NCBI GenBank assembly: GCA_000151295.1
Contig: GG745333.1
Location: forward strand, 352,469 to 416,468
Direction: 5' to 3'
Source: Allomyces macrogynus ATCC 38327
Taxonomy: Eukaryota; Blastocladiomycota; Blastocladiomycetes; Blastocladiales; Blastocladiaceae
Length of the DNA stretch: 64,000 nucleotides
Made by a program: the position numbers and the translations under genes. Positions 1-9,688 of the stretch are shown piece after piece (the stretch's first letter is position 1; every line of letters begins with the position of its first letter). The notes under the pieces are model-generated. The model searched no databases, was not told where the DNA came from, and saw nothing but the letters and a program-made list of their open reading frames with translations.

Positions 1-595
1 TCCACGACTTGCGCGATCTCGGTACGGTCTCGCAGAACGTGGTCGCTCACCTCGGACCTTGCACGGCGCTCGCACTTGACCCGATGGGACGATACGTGGC
101 TTCGGGCGGCCACGACTCGCTCGTCACGCTCTACGAGCGAGACACGATGTTGCCTGCACGAGTGCTCAAGTACGATGAAGAGTGCGCATTCAATTGTCGT
201 TCACTGTCGATTGCATGTGGATTGGATGACCAACAAACGCACTGGCCGCAACCACAGCCAATCGATTCGCTGCCTGTCATTTTCACACGATGGCGAGTTC
301 CTATCGGCCGCTGCTGACGCTGGATCTGTCCCCACGGTCCGGATTTGCAACTTCTCGTCCTTCTTTTGACGCGACCGTTCGACTAATGCTTCTCTACCCA
401 ATTTCATCATACCAGTGGTCCGTCAACCAAGGCCTGCCGGCCTTCACCATGCCGGTGCTCTCGTCTTCCAGCACCTCGTCGCTGGAACGCGTCCGCTGGA
501 ACCCGACGCGCCAGATGGCTGTGTGCACCGTGCGCCGCGACCGCACGGGCAAAATCTACGTCATGACCCCCAACGAACGCGAAAAGATATTGTAA
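1..595 (+). CDS. THO complex subunit 3 (THOC3/Tex1)-like WD40 protein, 3' part
   Basis: This is the 3' end of a gene that starts before the window. THOC3 is a WD40 subunit of the THO/TREX complex, which couples transcription to mRNA export in the nucleus. What is visible are WD40 blades: LDPMGRYVASGGHDSLVTLY near position 80, then, after an intron of about 170-257 (GTACG..CACAG), a blade containing IRCLSFSHDGEFLSAAAD, as in THOC3. A second intron in the 315-417 region has uncertain boundaries; it leads into a last exon starting WSVNQGLPAF and containing VRWNPTRQMAVCTVR, with the stop at 593-595. The blade order and the SFSHDG motif point to THOC3 rather than a generic WD40 protein. A related Tex1 or WDR family member cannot be excluded without the N-terminus. 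Confidence 0.72.
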
Positions 596-1389
596 AATAT
601 GCACGGTCATTGTTTGGAGGAGCTTGGGTCACATCCTGATCGTGCTTGAAGCCCTTTCCCTTTCAGAGGCGTCACCGTCCTCGTCATATAGTATCCATCT
701 CGCCATACTCATCGGAGTCGTTCCTCTTCACATCTGTCTCGCCACGCCCACATACACCACTGGCGTTGCTTGTTGTACTTTGGCCATCGCCCAGCTCAAA
801 CAAATTACAAACAAATGAAGTCAATGCTTGTATCTCGTCAAGCCTGGGTGTGCGTGGCTGCACGCGACATGAATTGCCAACTTCTCCAGCTCCGATGTAC
901 AAACGGCCATTTTGGACGTTACTCTTCGTGTGTCGACAGCGACTTGTGTGGATACTTTGATCGGATCACTTTTTTGTTTTCAAGGTCAGGATCATGCTGA
1001 TGGTCGCATTCTGCGCGACCTCGTTTTTGCTCCTTGCAGCAAGCTGATGGCTGAAAACAATGCATTGCTGCCAATTGGTGGACTGGATGCCTTTGGGCGC
1101 GTGATCCAGCTTGCACTGTGCTTAAGAAGTCCGACCTGTAGTCATTTCTGGCGCTGACTCAGGAGCCAGGCCGTTTTCAGTCCGAGTTCACTCACTGATG
1201 CTACTACTCCTTTAGGTTCTCCTCTCTCTCTCATTGAGATTCTGGTGGTCCCTCACATGCTAGTATTTTGGTCGCCAGTCCTTTCCTTGATCTCATTTCC
1301 AAAGATCAGTAGGTATGATTCCCATTGATGCATTTTCAACCTAAAATCCCAGCTTGACCACATGGCCCAGAGCCCATGGTCCCTGTGAC
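596..1389. other. intergenic, no gene seen
   Basis: About 790 bp between the THOC3-like stop and the decayed HECT copy. It has only short, compositionally ordinary frames with no recognisable domain, splice pattern or repeat. Confidence 0.5.
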
Positions 1390-2305
1390 GGCCATCAAGA
1401 GCTTCTTCTCGAGCACCTCATACGATGGTAGGGCGGCAAGTCGATGCAGTTGACATTGTTCGCGAGCGCCTTTGGCAGCGCCTGGATGTCTACTTGAGCG
1501 CGATGAATCGCTAACATGCATGGGCCGTCGATCGCCTCCAGGTCCTGGAACCCAGTGGACGGAATGCGTGACGTGCCTGTGGCAAACTGCAGCAGACGTG
1601 CGCGCTTCTCATTGTCCCACGTCCGCACGCATTGCCAGAACCAGGCAATGACCGGGTCCGACTCTTTGTACACGAGGTAGACCGAGAGCTTGGCCCAGAC
1701 AACGTCAAACTCGGCGATCCCATTGATTAGCAGCTCGAGTTTGTGCTCTTCAAAGGCTGAGATCACGGTTTCGGGCACAAGCTCAAGCAGACCTTGCTGG
1801 AACGCGTTCAGCTGCTCCTCCATTTGCTTACAATATACCACTCAGTGATTTTCTCGAGGTACTCGCGCTTGTTCTCTTCAGTCACAAGAATGTCGCGGCC
1901 ACCTGGTACAAGATCAATCATCTCGCACTCAGACAGGCTTGTCGACATGGTCAGTCTGCGTTTGCTGGGAATGTCATTTTCGAGAATCCAGTTCAGCGGT
2001 TCGTAGTAGTCTACGTTAAACGACTCCATGTCCTTTACCGTGATCTGATGCTTGAGAATCGCCTTGTAAAACGTCCCGACAAACGGGGCGTCGAGGAAAA
2101 AACTGTGGGAGATGGCAAGCCCAACTTCACGACCTAGATCAGGCGACATGGGATGGGAAAAATTGGTGTGGAGACTGGCCGCGTAAAGACCAGGAACTTA
2201 AGCAGTGAGTACCAATGAACCGGAATTAGGTGAGATGCTTCGGGTTGATGGCCGCCAATTTGGGGTTTATTGTCAGTGTGCGCCTGTAGAGTTCGACAAC
2301 ACAGA
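1390..2305 (-). pseudogene. Decayed partial copy of the HECT E3 ligase (C-terminal half)
   Basis: The minus strand carries the C-terminal half of a HECT ubiquitin ligase clearly related to the intact gene at 33249-36233 (shared [23 protein letters not shown], [18 protein letters not shown]). The reading frame breaks at about 1845 and again at about 1430; after the second break the homologous end continues in another frame as SYEVLEKKLLMAV. The catalytic HTCFN segment of the intact gene is replaced here by LANNVN, so the active-site region is gone. At about 2131-2212 there is an intron at the same place as in the intact gene, and at 2213-2300 exon sequence is still recognisable but riddled with indels. 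The retained intron indicates a DNA-level duplication, not a retrocopy. C2, WW and N-lobe parts are absent. Confidence 0.88.
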
Positions 2306-2620
2306 ATGCAATTACATTAGAAAGTCCTCCATCCGGCAGGCAACAGGCTCTGAAGCTCCCGCAGTAAACCGCCAAGCTGCCGGGAGCTGAATGCGATCTG
2401 CGCCGGATAAGAGTGGAGCACGGTTGACAGCTTGTTGTTCTTGGCCACGTGTGTCATGGTCAGACCTTTACCAAATAAAAATCTTTGCAGTCACGATTTG
2501 AATGCCCGGATCCGGCCGGACAAGTCCAAGTAAGCGTTGGTTTCTGGCTACAGGACGGTAATAGCTTGTGAGATGAAACCGATTGAGTAGGAAGCGAACA
2601 GGTACACAGATCAAATCGCA
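2306..2620. other. intergenic, no gene seen
   Basis: About 315 bp between the HECT pseudogene and the P-loop-like gene. It could hold a lost 3' exon of the latter, but I find no convincing frame. Confidence 0.4.
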
Positions 2621-3196
2621 CTAGATGACAAGCACAATCACATCCACCTCGCCACCAACCTCGCAAATCTTGTCTAGTGCTTCCGTCAGATTCCGTTCGC
2701 GTTTCGGATCCTTGTCCTTGATCCCCGGCACTTCAATGATTTCGAGCGCAAAGTGCGCTGCCTCTTCCTCGCTCAATGGCATAGGCTGGAGCGTGAACCG
2801 ATCCGTGTAACTTTCCAAGGCATCGAGGTAAGCTTCAGCGCAACTGTGCTCGTTATGTTGGGCGACGTTCGTCTCTGCACTGTTGATCCACGAAGTCAGC
2901 AAGCGAGGTTGACCGCCGTCTTCACAGAGGCCGAATCGGATCCGGGTTGAGTCAACGCGACTTCGATGCATCGTCACGGCTGGCTCACTGCATGTTGTTG
3001 CTGTGTCAAAGTTGCTTGATGCATCAGAGCCAGAGTCGGTCAAAGGCGCATCTGGTTGATTGGCGGCAATAGGCTTCTGACGAGTGCGTTTCCCACCTCC
3101 CACTGGACCGAGAAGGATGAGACGCATTGGTGGGTCTTGGATCTTGAGGGTGAACTTGACCTGCAGGGGAGGGGGGCTCTTACCTTGGGGCTCCAT
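2621..3196 (-). CDS. Degenerate P-loop (GTPase-like) protein, possibly truncated
   Basis: A frame of about 190 residues beginning MEPQGK (ATG at 3194-3196; the frame is open to another ATG at 3301). It carries a Walker A-like loop LLGPVGGGKRT near residue 25, in which the usual Ser/Thr after the lysine is Arg, and later IIEVPGIKDKD, which resembles the G3 region (normally DxPG) of AIG1/septin-like GTPases. The frame ends VDVIVLVI then stop, where such GTPases have a core beta strand, so the rest of the domain is missing or lies in an unseen exon. I infer a decayed or diverged P-loop GTPase-like protein; nucleotide binding is doubtful. No substrate or pathway can be named. Confidence 0.45.
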   Translation of the reverse strand: MEPQGKSPPPLQVKFTLKIQDPPMRLILLGPVGGGKRTRQKPIAANQPDAPLTDSGSDASSNFDTATTCSEPAVTMHRSRVDSTRIRFGLCEDGGQPRLLTSWINSAETNVAQHNEHSCAEAYLDALESYTDRFTLQPMPLSEEEAAHFALEIIEVPGIKDKDPKRERNLTEALDKICEVGGEVDVIVLVI

Positions 3197-3633
3197 GTTT
3201 GTTTGCCCCGCGCCCTGCGCCAGCCGAGTACAAAGGCAAAATTGCGAATATACTGCACTCGCAAGGTACTCGCGGTTCAGGTAGCAAAACTTTTCATGCA
3301 AAATGTTTCCACGTCAGTGGTATTTTCCCAAAGTTTCCAGACCACTGTGAGAGTGATATGTTTCCACGTCAGTACGATCTTGCCTAACGGCCTGTCCGCA
3401 AGATTGATCGAGCATCTGATCGACTGGTGGGGAGTCCCTCGCTCTGTGGAGCCTACTGTGGAACCTCAATATTATTGTACGGGGTTAACCCTTTATTCGT
3501 TTCCATTGGACCAGGGGGCATCGCTGGGCCGACTAGTACACTTTCACGGCAATCAACTGGACAATCGATTTGAACATGGGTGGCAGTACGAGCAAATATC
3601 TGTCAGCATAAACAAGCACGGAATTCATTTGTC
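3197..3633. other. intergenic, no gene seen
   Basis: About 440 bp upstream of the P-loop-like gene and downstream of the acidic hypothetical gene. Lower GC than the flanking genes; no recognisable feature apart from the possible earlier start codon at 3301. Confidence 0.4.
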
Positions 3634-4554
3634 TTATCTCTCGTTCCCCTCGACCACCTCGCGCATCACGCGCACGACCGCCTCCACTTCATCGTCGACC
3701 GCTTGGTCCACGGCACTCGCGAGCGGCACTGCTGCGGCCAGCGCGCGCACGTGGCGATCGCGGAATCGTGGTAGGTCGAGCTGCGCAAGCACGCGCGACA
3801 GCAGCACCGACTCGCTTGCCGACGACCCAGACCGCAGCAGCAACCCGAGAATGTCGTCAACGTCGCGCAGGACCGCACGCCGTACGCTGTCGAGGTCGGC
3901 ATTGGGCGCACCCGCCGCAGCCACGGCCGCGTCAATCGCAGACTCCAGCCGCGGTCGCGCGGCAGTCGCAATCTGCACTGGACGCGGCGCGTCGGTCGCG
4001 AGAGCAGCGGCAATGGCGGCGCGGTCCGGGCCAGGACGCGCGGCGGCAGGAGGGGCCACGAGGTGATCGTCGGCAGCACCGGTTGCGTCGCCATGGTCGA
4101 CGTGCTCAATTTCCATGGGTGGGAGCGCCGCGGATACGGCGAGGGCGAGCGCAGCGACGTCGTCGTCGTCGAGGTCCATAGCATCGTCCAGGGTGGTGCT
4201 CTCAAAATGTGCGGGGACGGATGACTCGGGCGCAGGAACATCGCTGGTTGTCGGGTGCGAAACAGTGCTAGGTGTTGGTTGGGCACAGTCCTCGTCCATG
4301 GGTTCCGGGCGAGCCCGCTGATGCCCGTGGCCCTGGCAAGCATCTGCGTGACCATTGACAATGGTCTTCGTTGCCTTGTCCTCGTCCATGGTATCGCCGT
4401 CGGGCCGTAACGGTGTAACCGTTGGCACCGGAGCGGGCACCGCGAGACGCATGCTTGCGGGGAAGGTGGCCATGGCGAGTCTCGGAAAGCAAACGGGGGC
4501 GAGGAAGTGATTTGGTTGGCGGTGAAGCTTCTTTTGCAGCAAGTCGTCGAGCAC
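3634..4554 (-). CDS. Acidic, Ala/Pro-rich hypothetical protein
   Basis: An open frame of 306 residues with strong GC codon bias. I do not recognise it. The N-terminal half is Pro/Thr/His-rich and probably disordered; a central acidic block has MDLDDDD, and the C-terminal ~130 residues are Ala-rich with helical character (SVRRAVLRDVDDILGLLLRS, ending VVRVMREVVEGNER). There is no signal peptide or membrane segment. The start could instead be the internal ATG of MATFPASMRL (about 4473). It is divergent from the IFI-like gene at 5011. A competing frame of similar length on the same strand (3666-4580) is Arg/Ser/Thr-rich and looks like a shadow. Confidence 0.5.
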   Translation of the reverse strand: MLDDLLQKKLHRQPNHFLAPVCFPRLAMATFPASMRLAVPAPVPTVTPLRPDGDTMDEDKATKTIVNGHADACQGHGHQRARPEPMDEDCAQPTPSTVSHPTTSDVPAPESSVPAHFESTTLDDAMDLDDDDVAALALAVSAALPPMEIEHVDHGDATGAADDHLVAPPAAARPGPDRAAIAAALATDAPRPVQIATAARPRLESAIDAAVAAAGAPNADLDSVRRAVLRDVDDILGLLLRSGSSASESVLLSRVLAQLDLPRFRDRHVRALAAAVPLASAVDQAVDDEVEAVVRVMREVVEGNER

Positions 4555-5010
4555 TGGTGGTGGGTGGTGACGCTTGGCAAAAGGTGCGTGTTAGATGACA
4601 GCGTCCGTTGCCGCTAACGCGTCGCCAACGCGAACGACCCATGATTCTGTGGGCCCAAACCGGGCGGACAGGCTGTGGACAACACGCGGCGCACAAAACC
4701 AGCGACACGACAGCATGGTGAGGCCCGCTGGCGGTCGATCGTGCAAGCCAACCAGGGTTCAGAATTGCACTTGCCGACCGTCTCCTCCCTCTCCCTCTCG
4801 CACTCTCTCTCGTCACGAGCGTCTGTCGATAATGACTTTCTAGTCCCCGATCATACTTCTTCACCTCAGTACGAGGAGTGTATTGCCCTTGCCGCGCATT
4901 TTATGGCACCTGCACTCCTTACGCGGCTGACGGATCGGTCCATGCCAACCCGCACCGCCGGCTAGTCAACCGCAACCGCCTCCCATTCACGACCGCTTCC
5001 ACGACCAGCC
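4555..5010. promoter_or_regulatory. Divergent intergenic region (acidic hypothetical / IFI-like A)
   Basis: About 455 bp between two divergently oriented genes, so it probably carries both promoters. It contains pyrimidine-rich CTCTCCCTCTC-type tracts around 4785-4815. No TATA box stands out. Confidence 0.35.
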
Positions 5011-5437
5011 ATGGACCGCGTCTCGGCACTCGCGCACCAAGCCGAGCACCCGAATGCCGCCGCGATCGCCATCGCGAGCGCGCTCGCTGCGCCGGCGCTC
5101 GCGAGCACCGGGCTCGTCGCCGTCGCGACGGCCATGGGCTTCCACGCGACGGGCATCGTCGTTTGCCGCCAAGCTCATGAGCGCATACACCGGCACGACC
5201 GCGGCCGGGTCGGTAGTCGCGACGCTCCAGGCCGCGGGCGCCACAGGCCACGCCGCGTTTGCGCTCGGCCCAGCGCTCGCGATCAGTGGTGCCGATGGTG
5301 CCGTGGGCGGCGCTGCCGCGGCCAAGTGGCCGCCGCAGATGTGGGCCGGGACCGTCTGGAGCAAGTGCCGCCGCGCCATGAGCGCGTTCACGGGTAGGGA
5401 CGGGAATGAAGAGCATGTGGTAGAAGAGGAGATGTAA
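5011..5437 (+). CDS. IFI6/IFI27 (ISG12)-like membrane protein A, frame-disrupted
   Basis: First of six IFI6/27-like genes. It starts MDRVSALAHQ and shows the Gly/Ala-rich hydrophobic family core: ALAAPALASTGLVAVATAMG, then GFHATGI, matching GFQAEGI and GFSAKGI in the relatives at 12555 and 13641. The expected continuation (FAAKLMSAYTG, SVVATLQAAGATG) is present but one base out of frame; the slip falls at about 5156-5163 and no GT-AG intron bridges it. The second half ends with an acidic tail, EEHVVEEEM. Animal relatives are small hydrophobic proteins of mitochondrial or internal membranes with roles in cell death; nothing is known for this copy. Either a recent pseudogene or a one-base assembly error. 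Family assignment is by alignment with the cluster members. Confidence 0.68.
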
Positions 5438-6047
5438 TTGAGTGCGACGACGACAGCGCACTCCAGCAGTACGACGGCGCCGCGGACGGGGAAGGCGACG
5501 TCGGGTGCTGGCGATGTGCGTGCAGCTGGGAGCCCAGACGTGCCCGTGGGCGATTTAAAGTGACGTGCGTGACAAGGTTTGTGGCCGACCTCATCGGCAA
5601 AGTGGAGTGGCATGATCATATGTTGGACGAGACCGTAAACTGGATCTCGAAACAAATGCTGGAAGGAGCAGGATGAAGGAATTGCCATCTGAGAATGGAA
5701 CCATAAGAAAGATGAGAGCTGCCTCAGGACGTATCGAAGAGCTTGTTGGTGCTCCTCCAGAGCGGATCAACACCAGGCATTTGTGGAGCCTCGGAGAGAT
5801 TGGAGCGTCAAAGGTCAGATTCGCTGAAATGTACGTGTCTCTTGCTCCCAACACGCCAAAAAAGCGATGCAGCAAGCTACGTCGAAGTACCTGATGAACG
5901 TTCTCCGTCGCCATTGTGCGGTGTGGCCCCCACAACCTGTCTCCTGTTGTGCAGTTCCTGGGAGGAAAAAAAGGCAAGTGTTGGGAATCCTGGGTGATCA
6001 GCCATCGCGAAAGAACAAGACATGACAAGTATTGTATTTCCATGCGC
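5438..6047. other. intergenic, no gene seen
   Basis: About 610 bp downstream of two convergent genes. A minus-strand frame (about 5591-6133) overlaps the end of the next gene and lacks any domain; I treat it as chance. Confidence 0.4.
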
Positions 6048-6857
6048 TCAAACGACTGGGCGGGCCTCAACCGTGTCCAGAAACAAATCGTCAACAAGCT
6101 GCTCGCCTGACGTGAACAAGCGCACCGAAACACAGCTAATGTTTTCGTCCGACCCCAAATAGATTGGACCCTTGGGGAAACGCCACTGAATATAATATCC
6201 GTTGGTCGAGATCAGCGTCACATTGTCAGCGCGCGCAAGTGTGATGCATGTGACCTCGCCATCAGCCCCAAGCATCGGGCCCTGAACGTTGATTTCGAAG
6301 TGGATCTTGGGCAGCGCCTTGTTACACTTGAGCCGCAAAAAAAAATCCCAGTTGCCATTGGCAAGGTCGAAATCCGCTGTCGAGATCTGAAGACCATTAA
6401 TGAGAGACTGGTTCATATGGCATGGTTGGCCAAGAAGAGCGTTGGGAAATACATAAGACACGTACGTCGAGGGATTCCGATTTGACGCGCAGCACCTTGC
6501 CATCCGAACCTTTCTCGTCATAAGTGACGCGAATCCATTGTGGATCGCCAACCTGCTCCCCGCGAAACGCTTGCACGGCGAGCTGCTTGACCGCGACTAT
6601 GAGAACCGATATCAGCGCGCTGCGTCGGACCTGTTCCGTCGTGAAGTCTGGTCGCTCGGCATTGTACCTCGCTCAGTCGAGGTGCCGGACGTCTTTGGGG
6701 GTTCCGGAGTTGTGACCGTTGCGGCAGCAGCGCGGGTGTGCGGGGTGTCGAGGTCATCGACCAGATCAGTGTTGCCATCCATGGTAGCAGTTGGGTTGTC
6801 AACGATGTTGGGCAGAGGGGATGGCAATGTGAGCACATGCGCGTTTTTAGCGCTCAA
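6048..6857 (-). CDS. Stand-alone paralog of the RavA-like ATPase C-terminal domain
   Basis: Three exons (6857-6668, 6596-6466, 6386-6048; introns GTACAA..CATAG and GTACGT..TTCAG) give 219 residues. It matches only the C-terminal part of the AAA+ protein encoded just upstream on the same strand (7247-9365): VQAFRGEQVGDPQWIRV corresponds to AQAFRGDYVGEPNWIRA, and ISTADFDLANGNWDFFLRLK to ISTTEFQLANGKWDFFLRLK; both end LFLDTVEA.P. The middle exon is 131 nt in both genes and intron phases agree, so this is a genomic duplication that lost, or never had, the ATPase module. Here the frame is intact to the stop. The domain is unknown to me; beta-rich, no membrane segment. The first exon (MSAKNAHVL, Thr/Pro-rich) is the least certain part; a start at the internal MDGNTD is possible. 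Confidence 0.68.
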
Positions 6858-7246
6858 ATATATGACTGCGCCAACCGCGTCAGTTGCAGGCTCGATCCTC
6901 CTGATGATGACAGCTTTATGCCCAGCTATGACAGTGTTCTGTTCTTCGGATCCACGCCACTCCGCCAGTCCGCGCCAATCCTGTTTTGTGAGTTCAGGAT
7001 GAAAGCCTCTCTAACTTAGGCCAAACCTCCGTGGGGGACCTTGAGAATGGGGGCGGTGCCAGAAAGTGGCATTTCAATACGTGCTGATCTGGTGAGGAGC
7101 CTCCATCTCGACATCGGGGTGAAAGTGACAGGCAACTGCAGAGCACGCCCTGACTGAGAAGCAAGTAGCGAGGAACCTGAAGGCACTGACCAAAAGTCGT
7201 GGCAGATCGGCCATGAACGAAAAAAAGACCAATACGTTTCCATCAT
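6858..7246. other. intergenic, no gene seen
   Basis: About 390 bp between the AAA+ gene stop and its truncated paralog, both on the minus strand. It should hold the promoter of the paralog; nothing specific is recognised. Confidence 0.4.
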
Positions 7247-9365
7247 TCACACTGGGTGCGCCTCGACTGTGTCCAAAAACAACTTGTCAATGCGGTTGTT
7301 TCTCGACATAAACAAGCGCAGCGACACTTTGCTCAGGCCCTTGCTCGACTGAATGTCAATGGTCCCTGCGGGAACTTCCACTTGATGTAGAGACCGCCGT
7401 TGGAAACCAATTGGACATTCCTCGGGGGCGGGCAAGCGTGCGCGACAACCCCACGAGCTGGTCGTCGGCGCCCATGGCCGTCGTTCGGACATTGATCTCG
7501 ACATTGATCTTGGGGAGCGCACCGCCAGCCTTGAGCCGCAGGAAAAAGTCCCATTTGCCGTTGGCGAGCTGGAATTCGGTGGTGGAGATCTGTGGGGCCG
7601 GGAAAGCACAAGCCCAGTCAGTTCGCATGCTTGCAACAATGGAGAGGGGAAGAGAGGAAAGGAGCAAACAAACGTTGAGCCAATCCACTCGGACGCGTAG
7701 GACTTGGCCCTTGGAGCTCGTGTTGTCGTTCATGGCCCGAATCCAGTTTGGTTCGCCAACGTAGTCGCCGCGGAACGCTTGCGCCGCTGCGAGCTCGACG
7801 ACAGCTAATAGATCATTAATAGATTTCGATGCCAGTCTTTCAAAATCAGAAATTTCACCACAACGAGCACGCTCAGCAACTCTCCACGTACCTCGTTCAG
7901 CAGCAGATCCTGACTGACTCGATGACAATGACCCCGGCAACCCACGTGTCCTGGCCTTCTCCGCTTCCGTGCGCTTCCGCTCCTCCTCTTCCTCGCGGTC
8001 GAGCTCACTCGTATTGATACGGTCGTCGTGCCGAAGCATGGTCAGGAGTGTGCGGTGCTTGCCGTCTTTGGCCGCCTGCAGCACTTTCCCGTCGTTGCAC
8101 GATGGATCCGTGCCCGTGTCCTTGAGCAGGTCGACGACCTCGTCCACGGCCCCGGCGCGAACAAGGTCGGCGAGAATCTCCGAGTAGAGGGCGCACTTGA
8201 TGGCGTTAGGAAGAAACAGGTGGTCGCGAATCGCATCGACCATCCACCTGGCCTCCTTAAGGTTCTTGATGAGCGGCGGCAACGCGCGGCACATCTCGGC
8301 GAGAACGCGCTTGGTCACGGCGTCGCGCTGCTTTTTCGTACGCCACGACATGTAGGACAGCGGCCACAGATCGAGCACGCACGGCTTGGTCCCACGGCCG
8401 TGCAAGAAGGCCGTAACGCGCAACATATCCGAGAACATGACGATCCCTCGGTTTGTGACCACGTCGCCGCAATACACTTCCTGTGACCGCGTCTGAATCG
8501 TGTCGGGCTGTGGTTTTTCCTCGCCGGCCGTGTTGAGCGAATTGGCATAGTCGACAAGCGTCATGAACGTCGTGTGCACGTCGTTCGGGAGCGGTGTGAT
8601 GCGCATTTCGTCGAGCGCGTCGAGCAGCGTGTAAATGTCGGCGTCAAGGTCGAGCCGCGTCGGTTCGTTCTTGGCTGACGCGCGTGCTGGCTGGCCCCCA
8701 CCGGCAGCCGCAGCAGAGGCCTTGGCCTCTGCGACAGCCGCGCGGTACCGTTTATGCGGCCGCGACTTGCGTACCTGCTCGGTGAGCGCATCACGGAGTT
8801 TGCCGCACGGGAGCCCGCCGACGTAGACGCGCAGCGGAAAGCGGTCCAGCAGCGGCGACTGGCCCGGGTCGAGAAACGTTTCATTCGACGCGGCGACCGT
8901 GAAATGCAGTGGGACCGGGTCGTTGTTGGGCCCATTGGCAAAGACGCGCTCGTTGAGCAGCCCGAGCAAAATCGAGAGCACGTTGCGGTTGGCCTTGAAG
9001 ATCTCGTCGAGAAAGACGAGTTCAGCGGTCGGCAGCATGCCCTTGGTGTTGACCATGATCTGTGACTCCTTTTTCAGCACGCTCAAGTCGACGGGCCCAA
9101 CGAGCGTCTCGGTGGACATGGACGCGTGCAACAAATTCTTGTAGCTCGTCGCGTAGACGCGTCCAAACAGGTCGTTGACGGCCTTGGACTTGGCGGTGCC
9201 TGGTGGGCCGAGAATCAGCACGTTTTGGCCTGTGAGCAGGCCGAACATGAGCAGGCGCAGACACTCGTCGCGGTCGACAAGGTCTCGATTGAGATCGTCC
9301 AGGATCTTCGTGGCCTTGGCGTGCACGGCCGACGCGATCGGGTTATACACTGGGTCGCCAATCAT
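7247..9365 (-). CDS. RavA/MoxR-like AAA+ ATPase with novel C-terminal domain
   Basis: Exons 9365-7892, 7804-7674 and 7589-7247. The N-terminal ~330 residues form a MoxR-family AAA+ module closest in motif order to bacterial RavA: Walker A LGPPGTAKSKA (about 52-62), Walker B ELVFLDEI (about 115-122), GLLNERVFANG, sensor-1 VAASNET (about 158-163) and PLLDRFPLRVYV. A helical region with two short ankyrin-like stretches (AGAVDEVVDLLKDTG, KHRTLLTMLRHDD) and a charged linker follow. The C-terminal domain (LANGKWDFFLRLK, ending LFLDTVEAHPV) is shared only with the neighbour at 6048-6857. Comparison with that neighbour shows two one-base losses in the last exon (about 7420 and 7362); restoring them gives about 649 residues. 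MoxR ATPases usually act as chaperones, RavA with a VWA partner; the partner here is unknown. Confidence 0.82.
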
Positions 9366-9688
9366 GATGATGTGGAACTTGGGCAGCGATGGACGACAGT
9401 GCAGCTTGGTGGAGAGGACGAGGGGCTCGGAGCGGGCGCGGGAACGGGCGCGGACGCGTTTTTCAAGTCGTCAGCAACCGTGCAGGTAACCCGCGTCAGT
9501 TGAGGAGCGAGGCCGGCGTCGGCTCGAGCTGAGCTGGGGCGGGTTGCTGGCGACTAACGTGTACCCCCAGGCGAGCAGAGCCATCCACGTCAGAATCACT
9601 TTGCGACCAAGTCACTCAAGCACAAGACATTTCGAGTTCTCTTGCTCACCAGTCATCCAACCAGTCGGACCATGGCATTTGCTGCACC
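9366..9688. promoter_or_regulatory. Divergent promoter region (AAA+ / LRR protein)
   Basis: About 320 bp between divergent start codons, GC-rich, with no obvious TATA element. Presumed shared promoter. Confidence 0.4.

Noticed and set aside
3666..4580. 304-residue minus-strand frame overlapping the acidic hypothetical gene
   Set aside because: Arg/Ser/Thr-rich shadow composition; the 3634-4554 frame has more protein-like features.
5591..6133. 180-residue minus-strand frame
   Set aside because: Its start overlaps the coding end of the 6048-6857 gene in another frame, and it has no recognisable domain.
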